Part shown: positions 51,382 to 61,092 of the stretch, piece by piece | Position numbering within the stretch: position 1 is the first letter of the stretch | Layout: the number at the start of each line of letters is the position of its first letter | From: an uncultured Actinomycetes bacterium | GTDB taxonomy: Bacteria > Actinomycetota > Acidimicrobiia > Acidimicrobiales > Acidimicrobilacustridaceae | DNA length: 64,000 nucleotides | NCBI GenBank assembly: GCA_937927725.1 | Contig: CALBSE010000027.1 | Location: 1-64,000 of the forward strand | Direction: 5' to 3' | Notes under the pieces: generated by a model | The model's database searches: none | What the model saw: the letters and a program-made list of their open reading frames with translations, nothing else | What the model was told of the DNA's origin: nothing | Program-made: the position numbers and the translations under genes

Positions 51382-52548
51382 TCATGTGAACGGCCGCCGG
51401 GACCGTTCTTCGATCACAAGTTCACCGTTTCCGGCAAAAGCCACCGCTGCGCCACCCTCAAGAAGGCTCCGAACTGGCCGACCAGCAAGCTGATCTCGCC
51501 ATCCTTCGGCCAATCGGGCGCCATCATCACCACGAAGGAAGGCCTCGATATCGCCTCGGGTCGCCAAAAGGGATGCGTCGATCTCAAGATCCCTTGCCAG
51601 TTGGGAAATCCATGCCGAAATCAGAGCAATCGCCGGACGGAGGTCCTTCTCGACTCCCCCGGGCACCACGTCGTCAACGATCGGAGACCGGTCAGCCTCT
51701 CCGGCGCTCACCGCAGCGAGAATCTCATTGACGACGTCGTCTCGGGTGCCCCGATCGAAGCCACGGACCTTTTCGAGGTCTCGCCGATCCTTGGGTGGGC
51801 GCTGGGCGATCCCAGTCAGCGCGATATCAGAAAGCACATAGCGGACGGGGATGTCCAGCGAGGCAGCCCGACGCTCTCGCCACGCGGCAAGCGAACGAGC
51901 AACGGTGCGAGCTGAGCCCTTCAACTGCCGTGCTTCTTTGATTCGCCGCCACGCCTCTTCAGGGTTCCGCTGTCCTCGAAGCCGGACCCGCTGAATCTCG
52001 CATTCATCCAATGCCCACGACAGCCGACCCCGTGCATCGAGCTGCTCGACGATCCGGTCACGAACCTCGAGCAGGCGAGCAACGTCATTGGCCGCATAGA
52101 CAAGTTGTCCGTCGGTAAGCGGACGTTGCAGCCAGTCGGTGAGGCGATCGCCCTTACCAACTCTGAAATCGACAAATCGTTCGTAGATCGTCGTCAGCGA
52201 GGGCGTACTGAGACCCAAGAATCCCGCCGCAATTTGGGTATCGAACAAGACCCGAGGAACCGTCCCACAGGTGAGCTCAAGAATCTCGAGGTCTTGGTCC
52301 GCAGCGTGCAAGACCGCTACGGCATCGCTCTCAAGTATTTCGGCGAAGGGTCGAAGGTCAACCGCTAATGGGTCGACTAAAACAAGATCGCCAGGCCAGG
52401 CGATCTGCACGAGAGCAAGTTTTGGGTAATACGTGCGCTCTCGATGAAATTCGGTATCGAGTGCATAACTGGGTTGGTTCCGGAGAAGGTCAATGACGCG
52501 AGAAAACTCCGCGTCAGTGTCAACAATTCGGAACTGAGGTTCGGTCAC
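51382..52548 (-). CDS. rnd: Ribonuclease D
   Basis: 388 residues. DEDDy exonuclease motifs: SYALDTEFHRERTYYPKLAL, LHAADQDLEILELTCG, and LVYAANDVARLLEVRDRIVE. Two HRDC-like helical domains follow (AARERRAASLDIPVRYVLSD-type region, PPKDRRDLEKVRGFDRGTRD). Trims 3' ends of tRNA and other stable RNAs. GTG start. Nine bases behind the rhodanese gene in the leftward pyk operon. Confidence 0.94.
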   Translation of the reverse strand: MTEPQFRIVDTDAEFSRVIDLLRNQPSYALDTEFHRERTYYPKLALVQIAWPGDLVLVDPLAVDLRPFAEILESDAVAVLHAADQDLEILELTCGTVPRVLFDTQIAAGFLGLSTPSLTTIYERFVDFRVGKGDRLTDWLQRPLTDGQLVYAANDVARLLEVRDRIVEQLDARGRLSWALDECEIQRVRLRGQRNPEEAWRRIKEARQLKGSARTVARSLAAWRERRAASLDIPVRYVLSDIALTGIAQRPPKDRRDLEKVRGFDRGTRDDVVNEILAAVSAGEADRSPIVDDVVPGGVEKDLRPAIALISAWISQLARDLEIDASLLATRGDIEAFLRGDDGARLAEGWRDQLAGRPVRSLLEGGAAVAFAGNGELVIEERSRRPFT

Positions 52549-52557
52549 GTGTGTCCG

Positions 52558-52884
52558 TCAGACCGCAGAAGTACCGCGCACGACGGGACGTCCGCTGTCG
52601 ATCCAACCGTTTGTTCCACCCGCAACATTGATTGCGTCGATGCCCTGTGCCCGAAGAAATTCCGCGGCTCGTGCGCTGCGCCCACCGAGCGCACAGATCA
52701 CATAGACCTGAGCGGTCGCCGGAATTTCGCCCACACGATCGGGAACTGTCGACAGCGCGATGTGAATGGCCCCAGCAACATGACCGTCGGTGTATTCGTC
52801 GTCTTCGCGCACATCGACGAGGACTGCGCCGGCGGCAAGTAGTCCTTCAAGTGCGTTGAGGTCGATTTCTGGAACTGAACTCAC
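52558..52884 (-). CDS. Rhodanese-like sulfurtransferase
   Basis: 108 residues. DVREDDEYTDGHVAGAIHIA and the active-site loop VICALGGRSARAAEFL with the catalytic Cys (CALGGRS). Single-domain rhodanese that may relay sulfur, for example to the molybdenum cofactor or tRNA; the adjacent mobA makes the former attractive, but nothing in the sequence proves it. Confidence 0.9.
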   Translation of the reverse strand: MSSVPEIDLNALEGLLAAGAVLVDVREDDEYTDGHVAGAIHIALSTVPDRVGEIPATAQVYVICALGGRSARAAEFLRAQGIDAINVAGGTNGWIDSGRPVVRGTSAV

Positions 52885-52913
52885 CGATGGCCCTCGTTCT
52901 GTGGCGGCGTTGT

Positions 52914-53504
52914 CTACGGACCGGCAGCGTAGCGTTGCAGATCCTCGGGATGATCGACGTCATCGACTGCCCCAGGAGAAACCGTTGAGACTTCAACGAC
53001 TTTGAGACCGGGAAAGACATTCCGCGGAGCGCGTTCGCCTCGCTCAAACGCCGCGCGTACGTGCTCGTAGGCGAGACTCCGCCGCCAGGCCGCAGTCAGG
53101 GGCTGCACCCTCCCACCCACGCATGCATAGGCCACAGCAGAGTCGTTTGCTTCCGAGAGTCCAGACACGAGAGAGAGTGGTGTTTCCGCCTCGACCAGTG
53201 GCGTGTCGCAAGCGAGAACAACGACGACATCGTGGCGGGCCAGACGAAGAGCAGTGAGGACTCCGCCCAACGGACCTTCGCCCGGAAAATCGTCCGGGAT
53301 CGCTCGGTCGATGTCAGTAAGCAGCCCCAATGCCTCAACATCGCCACCGACGGTAAGAACCTCCGAGGCACCTGCCGCTCGGAGTGCTCCAGCGACGATC
53401 GACGTCAGAACGTTCCCATTTACTTCAAGGAGCGACTTGTCCTGTCCCATCCGTCGAGACAAACCACCGGTAAGTACAACTCCAGTGAAATTCAGCGCGG
53501 CCAT
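52914..53504 (-). CDS. mobA: Molybdenum cofactor guanylyltransferase (MobA-like)
   Basis: 196 residues. Nucleotidyltransferase signature VVLTGGLSRRMGQDKSLLEV, then FPGEGPLGGVLTALRLARHD and LACDTPLVEAETPL with the metal-binding Asp, and VDDVDHPEDLQRYA. Attaches GMP to molybdopterin. Other Moco genes are not seen here, so MocA/MobA choice is by similarity only. Part of the pyk-rnd leftward run. Confidence 0.85.
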   Translation of the reverse strand: MAALNFTGVVLTGGLSRRMGQDKSLLEVNGNVLTSIVAGALRAAGASEVLTVGGDVEALGLLTDIDRAIPDDFPGEGPLGGVLTALRLARHDVVVVLACDTPLVEAETPLSLVSGLSEANDSAVAYACVGGRVQPLTAAWRRSLAYEHVRAAFERGERAPRNVFPGLKVVEVSTVSPGAVDDVDHPEDLQRYAAGP

Positions 53505-53513
53505 CGGCAGACT

Positions 53514-53954
53514 CTAAAGATCAGCTGGTGGCCAAGCGGGATCACATTGACGCAGGAATAGCTCGCAGCGTTCAGCTTCGTCGAGTTCACCAATTGCGGC
53601 GGCAGCTTTCGCGAGACCATTCAGACTCGAAAGGAACCCTCGATTTGAAGGGTGTGTCCAGCGAACATAACCAGACCCACGCCAGCCGTTCGCTCGAAGG
53701 GAGTCGAGTCCGCGGTGATAGCCCACACGGAAATAGGCATAGGCCTCGATTGTCGAAGAGGCGTTCTCCCCCATTGCGGCCCACGCTGCGCTTGATCTCG
53801 GAGCGCTACTCACGACTGCGCCGATCGCATCGAGGCGATTCGACTCTGATCGCCTCGCTTGTTCAAGCGCATGACGCAAAGCGGCGGGTTCTTCAGGGAG
53901 CACCGTCTCAGGGGGTCCAGAAGTTGAAAGGTTGACGGGTCGCGAATCATTCAC
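53514..53954 (-). CDS. DUF3151 family protein
   Basis: 146 residues. ALRHALEQARRSESNRLDAI, ASSTIEAYAYFRVGYHRGLD, SLRANGWRGSGYVRWTHPSN and a closing FLRQCDPAWPPADL match the actinobacterial DUF3151 family. Function unknown. Nine bases separate it from mobA and from the alpha/beta hydrolase gene. Confidence 0.87.
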   Translation of the reverse strand: MNDSRPVNLSTSGPPETVLPEEPAALRHALEQARRSESNRLDAIGAVVSSAPRSSAAWAAMGENASSTIEAYAYFRVGYHRGLDSLRANGWRGSGYVRWTHPSNRGFLSSLNGLAKAAAAIGELDEAERCELFLRQCDPAWPPADL

Positions 53955-53963
53955 GGTGACACG

Positions 53964-54746
53964 CTACGACGGTTTCGCAGTGATCACACTTGCGAGAACA
54001 TCTCTTAGCAAGGACAAGAACTCCTCAGGATGAGAGGCCTGCACATTGTGAGAGGCGCCATCGACGATCACCGCCGATGACTGAGGAAGGCAATCGACGA
54101 GCCACTGCTGGGCCATCTGGCGATGGCCCCCCGAAAGGGATCCTCTCGACACCACCACTGGCATCCGTAAATGCCCAGTATCGAAAGGGCAACCGTTCCT
54201 CACGCTGACGAGTTCGGACACCATCGTGGGCCCCTCAGAGAGGCGCTGAGCGCGAACCACTTCGGGAAGGGCGTCCCACACAGCCTTTCCTGCGGTGCGC
54301 TCCATCACTCGCCGCACCGCCTCTTCCGGAGATTCATCTTCGAGGCGACGACCGTCCTCACCCCGAATCGGCCACCAATCGAGCCATGGGAGGGGCGCCT
54401 CGTGCACGACAACTGCAGCGACCGACTCTGGCGAATGTGATGCGGCCGACAACGCAATTGTTCCGCCCAGGCTGTGCCCCACAAGAACTACCGGACCGCT
54501 TCGTGAAACAACGTCAATCAATGCCTTGAGGTCAGCAACGTGATCGGAGAACACAGGCACGCCAACCGCCGTAGATCGCCCGTAACCTCGTCGGTCGTAG
54601 ACCAACCACGATTCTTTCGTCATTCGACGCGTGACGTTGAGAAACGTTGCGCCCCGATCCATCACCCCATGAACGAAGAGAAATGTGTGTGTGGCTGCTC
54701 GTTCAAGTCGCCCGATGTGAAGGCCGTCAATGACCTCCCGCTTCAT
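53964..54746 (-). CDS. Alpha/beta-fold hydrolase
   Basis: 260 residues. HTFLFVHGVMDRGATFLNVT holds the oxyanion HG, VYDRRGYGRS the second motif, VVLVGHSLGGTIALSAASHS the nucleophile elbow (GHSLGG), and the last His is in VIDGASHNVQ. A serine hydrolase; the substrate is open (ester, lactone or peptide). Four bases after the pyk stop, so co-transcribed with it. Confidence 0.88.
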   Translation of the reverse strand: MKREVIDGLHIGRLERAATHTFLFVHGVMDRGATFLNVTRRMTKESWLVYDRRGYGRSTAVGVPVFSDHVADLKALIDVVSRSGPVVLVGHSLGGTIALSAASHSPESVAAVVVHEAPLPWLDWWPIRGEDGRRLEDESPEEAVRRVMERTAGKAVWDALPEVVRAQRLSEGPTMVSELVSVRNGCPFDTGHLRMPVVVSRGSLSGGHRQMAQQWLVDCLPQSSAVIVDGASHNVQASHPEEFLSLLRDVLASVITAKPS

Positions 54747-54750
54747 GGTT

Positions 54751-56184
54751 CTACGGAACTTCGATGACGCGAACGGTGTCGGTCACACGCCCCTTCGAGA
54801 ACCTCGAACCTCCGACAACGACGACGAGATCGCCGGTATGAATCTCGCCCATCTTCTTCGCAAGCGAAATTGCTTCATCAGTGAGTTCGTCAGCGTTCCC
54901 TGTCGCATCAAGTAGGTACGGAGTCGTGCCCCAACTCATCGTGAGCTGAGCGACTGTTCGCGGATCAGAAGAGAACCCGAGAATCTTCGCCTTTGGCCGG
55001 AATCGGGCGACTGATCGAACAGTAAAACCGCTCTGCGAAATACACAGAATCGCTGCCGCACCGATCTCACTTGCGGCTCGTTGCGCTGCCGATGTCACAG
55101 CATTGGTAACGCGTGATTCAGCACTGTCCCCCGTGGCAAGTTGCAACGATGCAAGTAGAGCCGGCCAGCCTGCGTAATCGAACTTTTCGTCGGCTCGTGC
55201 TGCAATCCGCGACATGACATCGACGACATGTTCGGGGTCATCGCCAATTGCCGTCTCACCCGAAAGCATGACCGTCGATGAACCGTCGAAGACGGCGTTC
55301 GCAACGTCAGATGCTTCGGCACGCGTCGGGCTTGGCGAGTGAATCATCGACTCAAGCATCTGAGTGGCAGTGATAACAGGTCGACCAGCAGCGATACAGC
55401 GGCGAATAATTTCTTTCTGCAGATGTGGCAATTCCTCAATCGGGAATTCAGATCCGAGATCACCACGCGCCACCATGACAGCGTCGGCAACCTCGACAAT
55501 TGAAGCCAAGTTCTGCACCGCGGCGCGCGTTTCGATCTTTGCGACAACCATCGGACCGCGAGGCGCAGGTTCAGTTCCCACACGACGAACATCATGGGCG
55601 GAACGCACAAACGAGAGTGCGATCATGTCGATACCTACCTCGACGAATGCGTCGAGAAATCTGAGATCCTCAGGAGTTGGTGTCGCTATGCGCAACCGGT
55701 CCGATGGGATGTGAATTCCGGGTCGACCCGTGAGGTGCCCACCATGATTCACTCGCACCCGAAGGTGGTCACCTTGACGGCCGAGTGACTGCACCTGCAC
55801 TGCGCCATCACCGAAGACCAATTGGTCTCCTTCGTGGATATCTGTCAGTAGATCCTCGTAATCAACCTGGAAGACCTCTGCCGTGCTCGGGTCGGTGCCG
55901 GGAGTTATCAAGAACTCCTGGCCGTCAACGAGTAGTACGCCATCACCTGGAAGTTTTCCGAGTCGGACCTTGGGTCCCGGAAGGTCCGCCAAGATTCCGA
56001 CAGGCCGGCCAACCTCGGCGGCCACAGCACGAATGCGGTGATAACGCTCAAGCGCTAGCTCGAGGGACTCGTGGGAAAGGTTGATACGAGCGATATCCAT
56101 GCCCGACTGAATGAGACCCTTCAGCACACGCGGATCATCAGAGGCTGGGCCAATGGACGCAATGATCTTCGTGCGACGAGTCAT
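54751..56184 (-). CDS. pyk: Pyruvate kinase
   Basis: 477 residues. RRTKIIASIGPASDDPRVLK, GMDIARINLSHESLELALER, VVAKIETRAAVQNLASIVEV and GRPVITATQMLESMIHSPSP give the active site (Lys, Mg ligands). VARGDLGSEFPIEELPHLQK is the Mg site loop. It makes pyruvate and ATP from PEP. Starts a leftward run of pyk, alpha/beta hydrolase, DUF3151, mobA, rhodanese and rnd. Confidence 0.96.
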   Translation of the reverse strand: MTRRTKIIASIGPASDDPRVLKGLIQSGMDIARINLSHESLELALERYHRIRAVAAEVGRPVGILADLPGPKVRLGKLPGDGVLLVDGQEFLITPGTDPSTAEVFQVDYEDLLTDIHEGDQLVFGDGAVQVQSLGRQGDHLRVRVNHGGHLTGRPGIHIPSDRLRIATPTPEDLRFLDAFVEVGIDMIALSFVRSAHDVRRVGTEPAPRGPMVVAKIETRAAVQNLASIVEVADAVMVARGDLGSEFPIEELPHLQKEIIRRCIAAGRPVITATQMLESMIHSPSPTRAEASDVANAVFDGSSTVMLSGETAIGDDPEHVVDVMSRIAARADEKFDYAGWPALLASLQLATGDSAESRVTNAVTSAAQRAASEIGAAAILCISQSGFTVRSVARFRPKAKILGFSSDPRTVAQLTMSWGTTPYLLDATGNADELTDEAISLAKKMGEIHTGDLVVVVGGSRFSKGRVTDTVRVIEVP

Positions 56185-56250
56185 GGCTCCACGCTACCGG
56201 TGATGCTCATTACCAGCGGAACACTTTTGCTCGAGACCGCGCTCCCGCTC

Positions 56251-57030
56251 CTAGTTCAGAAGCGCTCGCAACTGGGCGGCTGCGAACTGGAAGCCTTTTG
56301 CCTCGTCAGGGGGCGCCTCGGCCGCGACGGCTTCAAGGACGCATGAGGCGCGATCGAAATCCCCCGAAGCCTCATAGGCCCGAGCCAATTCCGCGCGTTC
56401 CCAAATGGATGCATCGGGAAGAAGGCTGCGGAGCCGAGTGGCAATGATCCGTGAACGATGATCGTTCTCGTTCGTCGCAACTTGAGCGAGGTTGTTGAGC
56501 ATCCGTCGGATGATTCCGCGCGGTCCTATTGGAGAAAGCATTGAGGGATGCCAGGGCACACCGGGACCGTGCAGCTGAGTGAACAACTGCTCGCAGCCGA
56601 ACGCATCAAGTTTCTGGCCACCATCGAACGCGTCGACATAGATGCCAGACTCACGATCGAGGGTCAGAAAATGCCCCGGCATCCCGATCCCGGCCATTTC
56701 CCGTCCGACGCGACGACCAACTGACATCAACACGATCGACAAGGTGATGGGTATACCGAGACGACGATCAATCACCGCGTCGAGGAAGGAATTGTTTTGG
56801 TCGTAGTAACCGCAGGTGTTGCCGAGGAAGCCGAGATCAGTGAATACGTGATCTAGAACGGCCTCAAGCGATGGACCGCAACCTGAGGCGAGGCGATCGA
56901 GCTCCGCGAGTCGTTCATCGACAATGACGTCCTCGTGGAAATGTGAAGCAAGAACAAAGGCGGCCTCGTCAACAGCGATTAATCGCTCGTCGCTAGCCAT
57001 AAGAATCGCGAAGCGGTCAGTCGATCCCAC
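56251..57030 (-). CDS. SirB1/transglutaminase-like TPR protein
   Basis: 259 residues. YYDQNNSFLDAVIDRRLGIP, ITLSIVLMSVGRRVGREMAG and IGMPGHFLTLD match SirB1 proteins with a transglutaminase-like fold, followed by a helical repeat part (ERAELARAYEASGDFDRASC). Where transglutaminases have Cys, no clear triad is seen, so it may not be catalytic. The start is GTG 57030 or ATG 57000; neither has a good ribosome-binding site. Confidence 0.85.
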   Translation of the reverse strand: MGSTDRFAILMASDERLIAVDEAAFVLASHFHEDVIVDERLAELDRLASGCGPSLEAVLDHVFTDLGFLGNTCGYYDQNNSFLDAVIDRRLGIPITLSIVLMSVGRRVGREMAGIGMPGHFLTLDRESGIYVDAFDGGQKLDAFGCEQLFTQLHGPGVPWHPSMLSPIGPRGIIRRMLNNLAQVATNENDHRSRIIATRLRSLLPDASIWERAELARAYEASGDFDRASCVLEAVAAEAPPDEAKGFQFAAAQLRALLN

Positions 57031-57098
57031 GAGCCTGAGGGTATCGGCGTTGTGCGTTTTCGCATCTGTCCCCTACCAAAGCGGTCTACGGTGCGGTC

Positions 57099-57890
57099 GT
57101 GCGGAACGCGCCTCATCCTTTTCTAGAACACGATGGACCGATCGCCTTCGCACATCGTGGAGGAGCCGGAGACTGGCCCGAGAATTCGCTCGAGGCGTTC
57201 GAGAATGCCGTCGAATTGGGATTCCAGTACGTCGAGACCGACGCCCATGTCACATCTGACGGAGTCGTCATCGCTTTTCATGACGACCATCTGGACCGAG
57301 TGACCGACAAGGTCGGCCTCATTTCCGAGTTGCCGTGGTCTGAGGTCTCACAGGCCCGCATCGACGGCATCGCCCCCATTTCATTACTTGAGGACCTCTT
57401 CAGAACCTGGCCGCACCTACGAATCAATATCGACCCGAAACACGATGAAGTTGTCGAACCGTTGGCCGACCTGCTGCAACGGATGAAGACCCTTGATCGT
57501 GTCTGCCTCGGATCGTTCTCCGACCGACGTCTCGAACACTTTCGATCCCGATTCGGTGATGAAATCTGCACCTCGATGGGGCCGAAGGGAGTCGCTCGCC
57601 TTCGAGCGGCGAGTTTCGGGATCGGCCGAAACGTACCTGACGGCGATTGTCTGCAGGTTCCGACCCATGCTGGGAAGGTCCCACTCGTCGATCGTCGCTT
57701 TCTCCGTCGAGCTCATCGCGCTGGCCTGCAGGTGCACGTTTGGACAATCGACGATGCCGACGAAATGCATCGACTCCTCGACCTGGGAGTCGACGGGATC
57801 ATGACCGATCGTCCTGCAGTGCTGCGTTCAGTTCTTGAGTCTCGAGATCAATGGGACGGTCAATCCCCAGCGTCTCCATCCGATCACTGA
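57099..57890 (+). CDS. Glycerophosphodiester phosphodiesterase family protein (second of two)
   Basis: 263 residues. HDGPIAFAHRGGAGDWPENS, YVETDAHVTSDGVVIAFHDD, LRINIDPKHDEVVEPL and DLGVDGIMTDRPAVLRSVLE are the GDPD motifs. No signal peptide. Paralogue of the gene at 21090 but with a more typical HRGG motif; the two are not close copies. GTG start. Followed by a ~200-base gap with a strong promoter for the peptide transporter. Confidence 0.9.
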   Translation: MRNAPHPFLEHDGPIAFAHRGGAGDWPENSLEAFENAVELGFQYVETDAHVTSDGVVIAFHDDHLDRVTDKVGLISELPWSEVSQARIDGIAPISLLEDLFRTWPHLRINIDPKHDEVVEPLADLLQRMKTLDRVCLGSFSDRRLEHFRSRFGDEICTSMGPKGVARLRAASFGIGRNVPDGDCLQVPTHAGKVPLVDRRFLRRAHRAGLQVHVWTIDDADEMHRLLDLGVDGIMTDRPAVLRSVLESRDQWDGQSPASPSDH

Positions 57891-57947
57891 TCCACGCAAC
57901 TTGACTAAGTTCACCAACCGCAAATCGCTCGCCTAGTGTCTGAATGG

Positions 57948-57976
57948 TTGACAGGTCGGTAGGTTCTGCCTAGTTT
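57948..57976 (+). promoter_or_regulatory. Sigma70-like promoter of the peptide ABC operon
   Basis: TTGACA at 57948-57953, exactly 17 bases, TAGTTT at 57971-57976. Best housekeeping-type promoter in the window, about 110 bases upstream of the first permease gene. The rest of the 57891-58086 gap shows no gene or RNA. Confidence 0.65.
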
Positions 57977-58086
57977 CCGATCTGTGGCGAAGGTCACACG
58001 GGGGCGGTCGATCCCTCGCGAGTCGAAATCCGAGATCCGTTTCCCATGCCGCAACTGACCGTCCCACCCCACACTGAGGCGCCACG

Positions 58087-59040
58087 ATGAGATTCGTCCG
58101 CAGGAAGATCGTGCAGTTGGTCGTTGTCCTGCTGTGCGTCACATTCCTGTCGTTCTTGCTGCTCGAACTACTTCCTGGCGATACCGCCACGCGTTTGTGT
58201 GCGGGTGCCGGTGGCCAAGAGTGCGTCGATCAAAAGCGCGCAGAGTTTCACCTCAATGATCCAATGCCCGTGCGTTACGTACGGTGGCTGGGCAATGCCG
58301 TCACTGGCGATCTCGGAACATCGGCTCGAAATGCCCAACCAGTTTCCGAGGCACTTGCAGAACGAATGCCCGTGACGATTGAACTTCTCCTCTATTCACA
58401 ATTCCTTGCGCTACTTGTCGCAGTGCCTCTGGCATTTGCTGCTGCGAAGAGAGCGGGTGGCATCCTCGACCGCACCTCAAGCGCCACGCTGTTCATGCTG
58501 TTAGCGGTGCCAAACTTTGTGATGGCGATGCTCCTCATTTGGATCTTTCCCGTCACACTCAAAATCGGCAATGCAACCGGTTACACCGCCTTCAGCAAGG
58601 ATCCAATCGCGAGCCTTGCGTCGCTCACCATCCCCGCCGTATGTCTCGCAGTTGCTGAAATGGCCGTCTATATGCGTCTTCTCCGCACTGACCTCATTGC
58701 AACGATGCAAGAGGACTTCATTGCGATGGCGCGAGCAAAGGGAATGACCCCCCGCCGAGTTCTTTATGGCCATGCGTTTAAACCGTCAACGTTCTCCCTC
58801 ATCACCGTGATCGGACTCAACTTCGGTCGCCTCGTCGGTGGCACCATCATCCTCGAGGTCATCTTCGGACTGAACGGTCTTGGTGGCTACACCTACGCAG
58901 CAATTCAAGGACAGGACTACGTCCCCGTGCAGGGCGCCGTCGTCGTTATTGCGTGTGCGTACGTCTTTGTGAATTTCCTTGTTGACCTCCTCTACGCCGC
59001 CCTCGACCCCAGGATTCGTCATGCCCGCGCCCTCGCCTGA
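58087..59040 (+). CDS. Peptide/nickel-type ABC transporter permease, DppB-like
   Basis: 317 residues. N-terminal span (KIVQLVVVLLCVTFLSFLLL) then VRYVRWLGNAVTGDLGTSAR, and five more spans. The EAA loop EDFIAMARAKGMTPRRVLYG contacts the ATPases. Matches the DppB/OppB half of dipeptide or oligopeptide importers. ATG at 58087; the stop overlaps the next permease start by 20 bases. Confidence 0.92.
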   Translation: MRFVRRKIVQLVVVLLCVTFLSFLLLELLPGDTATRLCAGAGGQECVDQKRAEFHLNDPMPVRYVRWLGNAVTGDLGTSARNAQPVSEALAERMPVTIELLLYSQFLALLVAVPLAFAAAKRAGGILDRTSSATLFMLLAVPNFVMAMLLIWIFPVTLKIGNATGYTAFSKDPIASLASLTIPAVCLAVAEMAVYMRLLRTDLIATMQEDFIAMARAKGMTPRRVLYGHAFKPSTFSLITVIGLNFGRLVGGTIILEVIFGLNGLGGYTYAAIQGQDYVPVQGAVVVIACAYVFVNFLVDLLYAALDPRIRHARALA

Positions 59041-60001
59041 CGCCGCCGGCCGTCCCGCCCCGAACTCTGTCTTTTCCGCCAGTGGCGATCTCGCCACTGA
59101 GGTCACGCGCATTGCCGATGGCGATGCGTATAACACCGAGGAAATTCATACGCTGGATCCCGATCAGGTCGAAGGTGCCCGTCCGAAGAAGCGCCTTGGT
59201 CTGTTCTTCTGGATTGCAGCGGGCTTCTTTCTTTTAGTTGTGGTGCTGGCGATCACGGCTCCTTGGCTACCGATTAAGAATCCAGCAAAGGTTGTTGGGC
59301 GGCCTCGTCTCGCACCAAGCGCTCAGTTCTGGTTTGGCACGGACGCTCTTGGCCGGGACATTTTCAGTCGTGTTATTTGGGGTGCGAGAGCGTCGCTTGC
59401 GGTTGGCTTCCTTTCAATCATCTTTGGTGGCGTCATCGGAACGAGCGTCGGAATCGCCGCTGGCTACTTGCGGGGCAAGACAGAAACCGTGCTCATGGTG
59501 ATGATGGATGTCCTCCTTTCGTTTCCCGCACTCCTCCTCGCGCTTGCCATTGTGAACTTCACAGATTCGAAAACAGTCGTCACCGTTTCGATTGCACTGG
59601 GAATAGTTGCGATCGCCCCGACCGCTCGACTCGTGCGGGCGAATGCGCTGATTTACGGTCAACGCGAGTTCGTCACTGCAGCTCGCTCACTCGGCGCGAG
59701 TCACATTCGTATTCTTCGACGTGAAATTCTTCCCAACATCATTCCGCCACTGTTGTCATTCTCGATCATCGCAATTGCAGTCGCGATTGTTGCTGAAGGG
59801 GGACTTTCCTTCCTCGGTCTTTCCATCGACGCTGCGTCGACAGCGACATGGGGCAACATGATTGTGAGCGGTAAACCAGCACTTGAAAACGGCGCACCCT
59901 GGATTGCTCTCATTCCGAGTGCGGTTCTCTTTCTCACCGTTCTTGCGCTGAATTTCTCTGGGGATCGCATTCGTGAATTCACCGATGTGAAGGAGGCGTG
60001 A
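59021..60001 (+). CDS. Peptide/nickel-type ABC transporter permease, DppC-like
   Basis: A ~50-residue soluble N-terminal extension (DGDAYNTEEIHTLDPDQVEG), then the N-terminal span (LGLFFWIAAGFFLLVVVLAI) and FWFGTDALGRDIFSRVIWGA, the family mark of DppC/OppC, with the EAA loop REFVTAARSLGASHIRILRR. ATG 59021 gives a start close after the upstream gene. Partner of the DppB-like permease. Confidence 0.92.
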   Translation: MPAPSPDAAGRPAPNSVFSASGDLATEVTRIADGDAYNTEEIHTLDPDQVEGARPKKRLGLFFWIAAGFFLLVVVLAITAPWLPIKNPAKVVGRPRLAPSAQFWFGTDALGRDIFSRVIWGARASLAVGFLSIIFGGVIGTSVGIAAGYLRGKTETVLMVMMDVLLSFPALLLALAIVNFTDSKTVVTVSIALGIVAIAPTARLVRANALIYGQREFVTAARSLGASHIRILRREILPNIIPPLLSFSIIAIAVAIVAEGGLSFLGLSIDAASTATWGNMIVSGKPALENGAPWIALIPSAVLFLTVLALNFSGDRIREFTDVKEA

Positions 60002-60003
60002 TC

Positions 60004-61092
60004 ATGACCGACACCTCTCCGCACTCCCAGAATTCTCCATTACTTGAGGTTCGAAATCTCTCTACGTCATTTCGTACCGAGCGCGGCGTCGTGCGCGCGG
60101 TCGATGACGTTTCGTTCGTCCTTCAACGCGGCCAGACACTTGGCGTCGTTGGTGAATCAGGCTCGGGGAAGACTGTTCTCTCCCGTTCAGTCATGGGACT
60201 TCTCCCGAATCGAAATGTGATTCGGGAAGGGCATGTGATGTACGAAGGCACAGACGTCATCGGTTACAACGAAAAACAGATGAGTCATGTCTGGGGCGCC
60301 GAAATGGCGATGATCTTTCAGGACCCAATGACGTCGCTGAATCCGGTCATGAAGATCGGTAAGCAGATCACTGAATCACTTCGACATCATCTCGGTGTTG
60401 ACAAAGAGGAGGCGAAAGCAACAGCGACTGCTCTTCTCCGTCAGGTTGGCATCCCCGAGCCCGAGCGACGACTCAACGAATACCCCCATCAGCTTTCAGG
60501 TGGCATGCGCCAACGCGTCACGATCGCTATTGCACTGGCGTGCGGTCCGAAGATTCTTTTCGCCGACGAGCCAACAACTGCACTTGATGTCACGGTGCAG
60601 GCACAGATCCTCGACCTTCTTGACGATCTCCAACGAGACCGTCATATGGCGATGATTCTCGTAAGCCACGATCTTGGGGTCGTCGCCAGCCGCACTGACG
60701 AGATCATGGTGATGTACGGCGGAAAGGTTGTCGAAAAAGCGGCCACATCCGAACTTTTCCGCAACATGAAGATGCCGTATACCGAAGCTCTGCTTCGTTC
60801 CATTCCGCGTATCGAGAGCCCAAGCCATACCCGCCTCGAGGCGATTCCCGGACGACCACCGAATCTCCTATCGCCCCCCAAGGGTTGCAACTTCGCCCCC
60901 AGATGTCGCTATGTGCAGGAAAAGTGTCTGAACGAGGAGCCACCGCTCGAATCCGAGAACGGCCATGAATGGCGTTGCTGGTATCCCGTCGGTTCTGACG
61001 CGAATCGCGAGGCCCTTGAACGCAACACTGCGGCCGGTGTTCCTGTTGGCATCCCTGCACCTGGTTCGATGAGTTCAGCAGGAGGCCTCTAA
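60004..61092 (+). CDS. Peptide ABC transporter ATP-binding protein, DppD-like
   Basis: 362 residues. Walker A GVVGESGSGKTVLSRSVMGL, Q-loop MIFQDPMTSLNPVMKI, signature QLSGGMRQRVTIAIAL, Walker B ILFADEPTTALDVTVQ, H-loop LVSHDLGVV. C-terminal oligopeptide-binding extension with NFAPRCRYVQEKCLNEEPPL cysteines. ATG 60004 stands 7 bases after GGAGG, so the short GTG frame is not preferred. Confidence 0.95.
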   Translation: MTDTSPHSQNSPLLEVRNLSTSFRTERGVVRAVDDVSFVLQRGQTLGVVGESGSGKTVLSRSVMGLLPNRNVIREGHVMYEGTDVIGYNEKQMSHVWGAEMAMIFQDPMTSLNPVMKIGKQITESLRHHLGVDKEEAKATATALLRQVGIPEPERRLNEYPHQLSGGMRQRVTIAIALACGPKILFADEPTTALDVTVQAQILDLLDDLQRDRHMAMILVSHDLGVVASRTDEIMVMYGGKVVEKAATSELFRNMKMPYTEALLRSIPRIESPSHTRLEAIPGRPPNLLSPPKGCNFAPRCRYVQEKCLNEEPPLESENGHEWRCWYPVGSDANREALERNTAAGVPVGIPAPGSMSSAGGL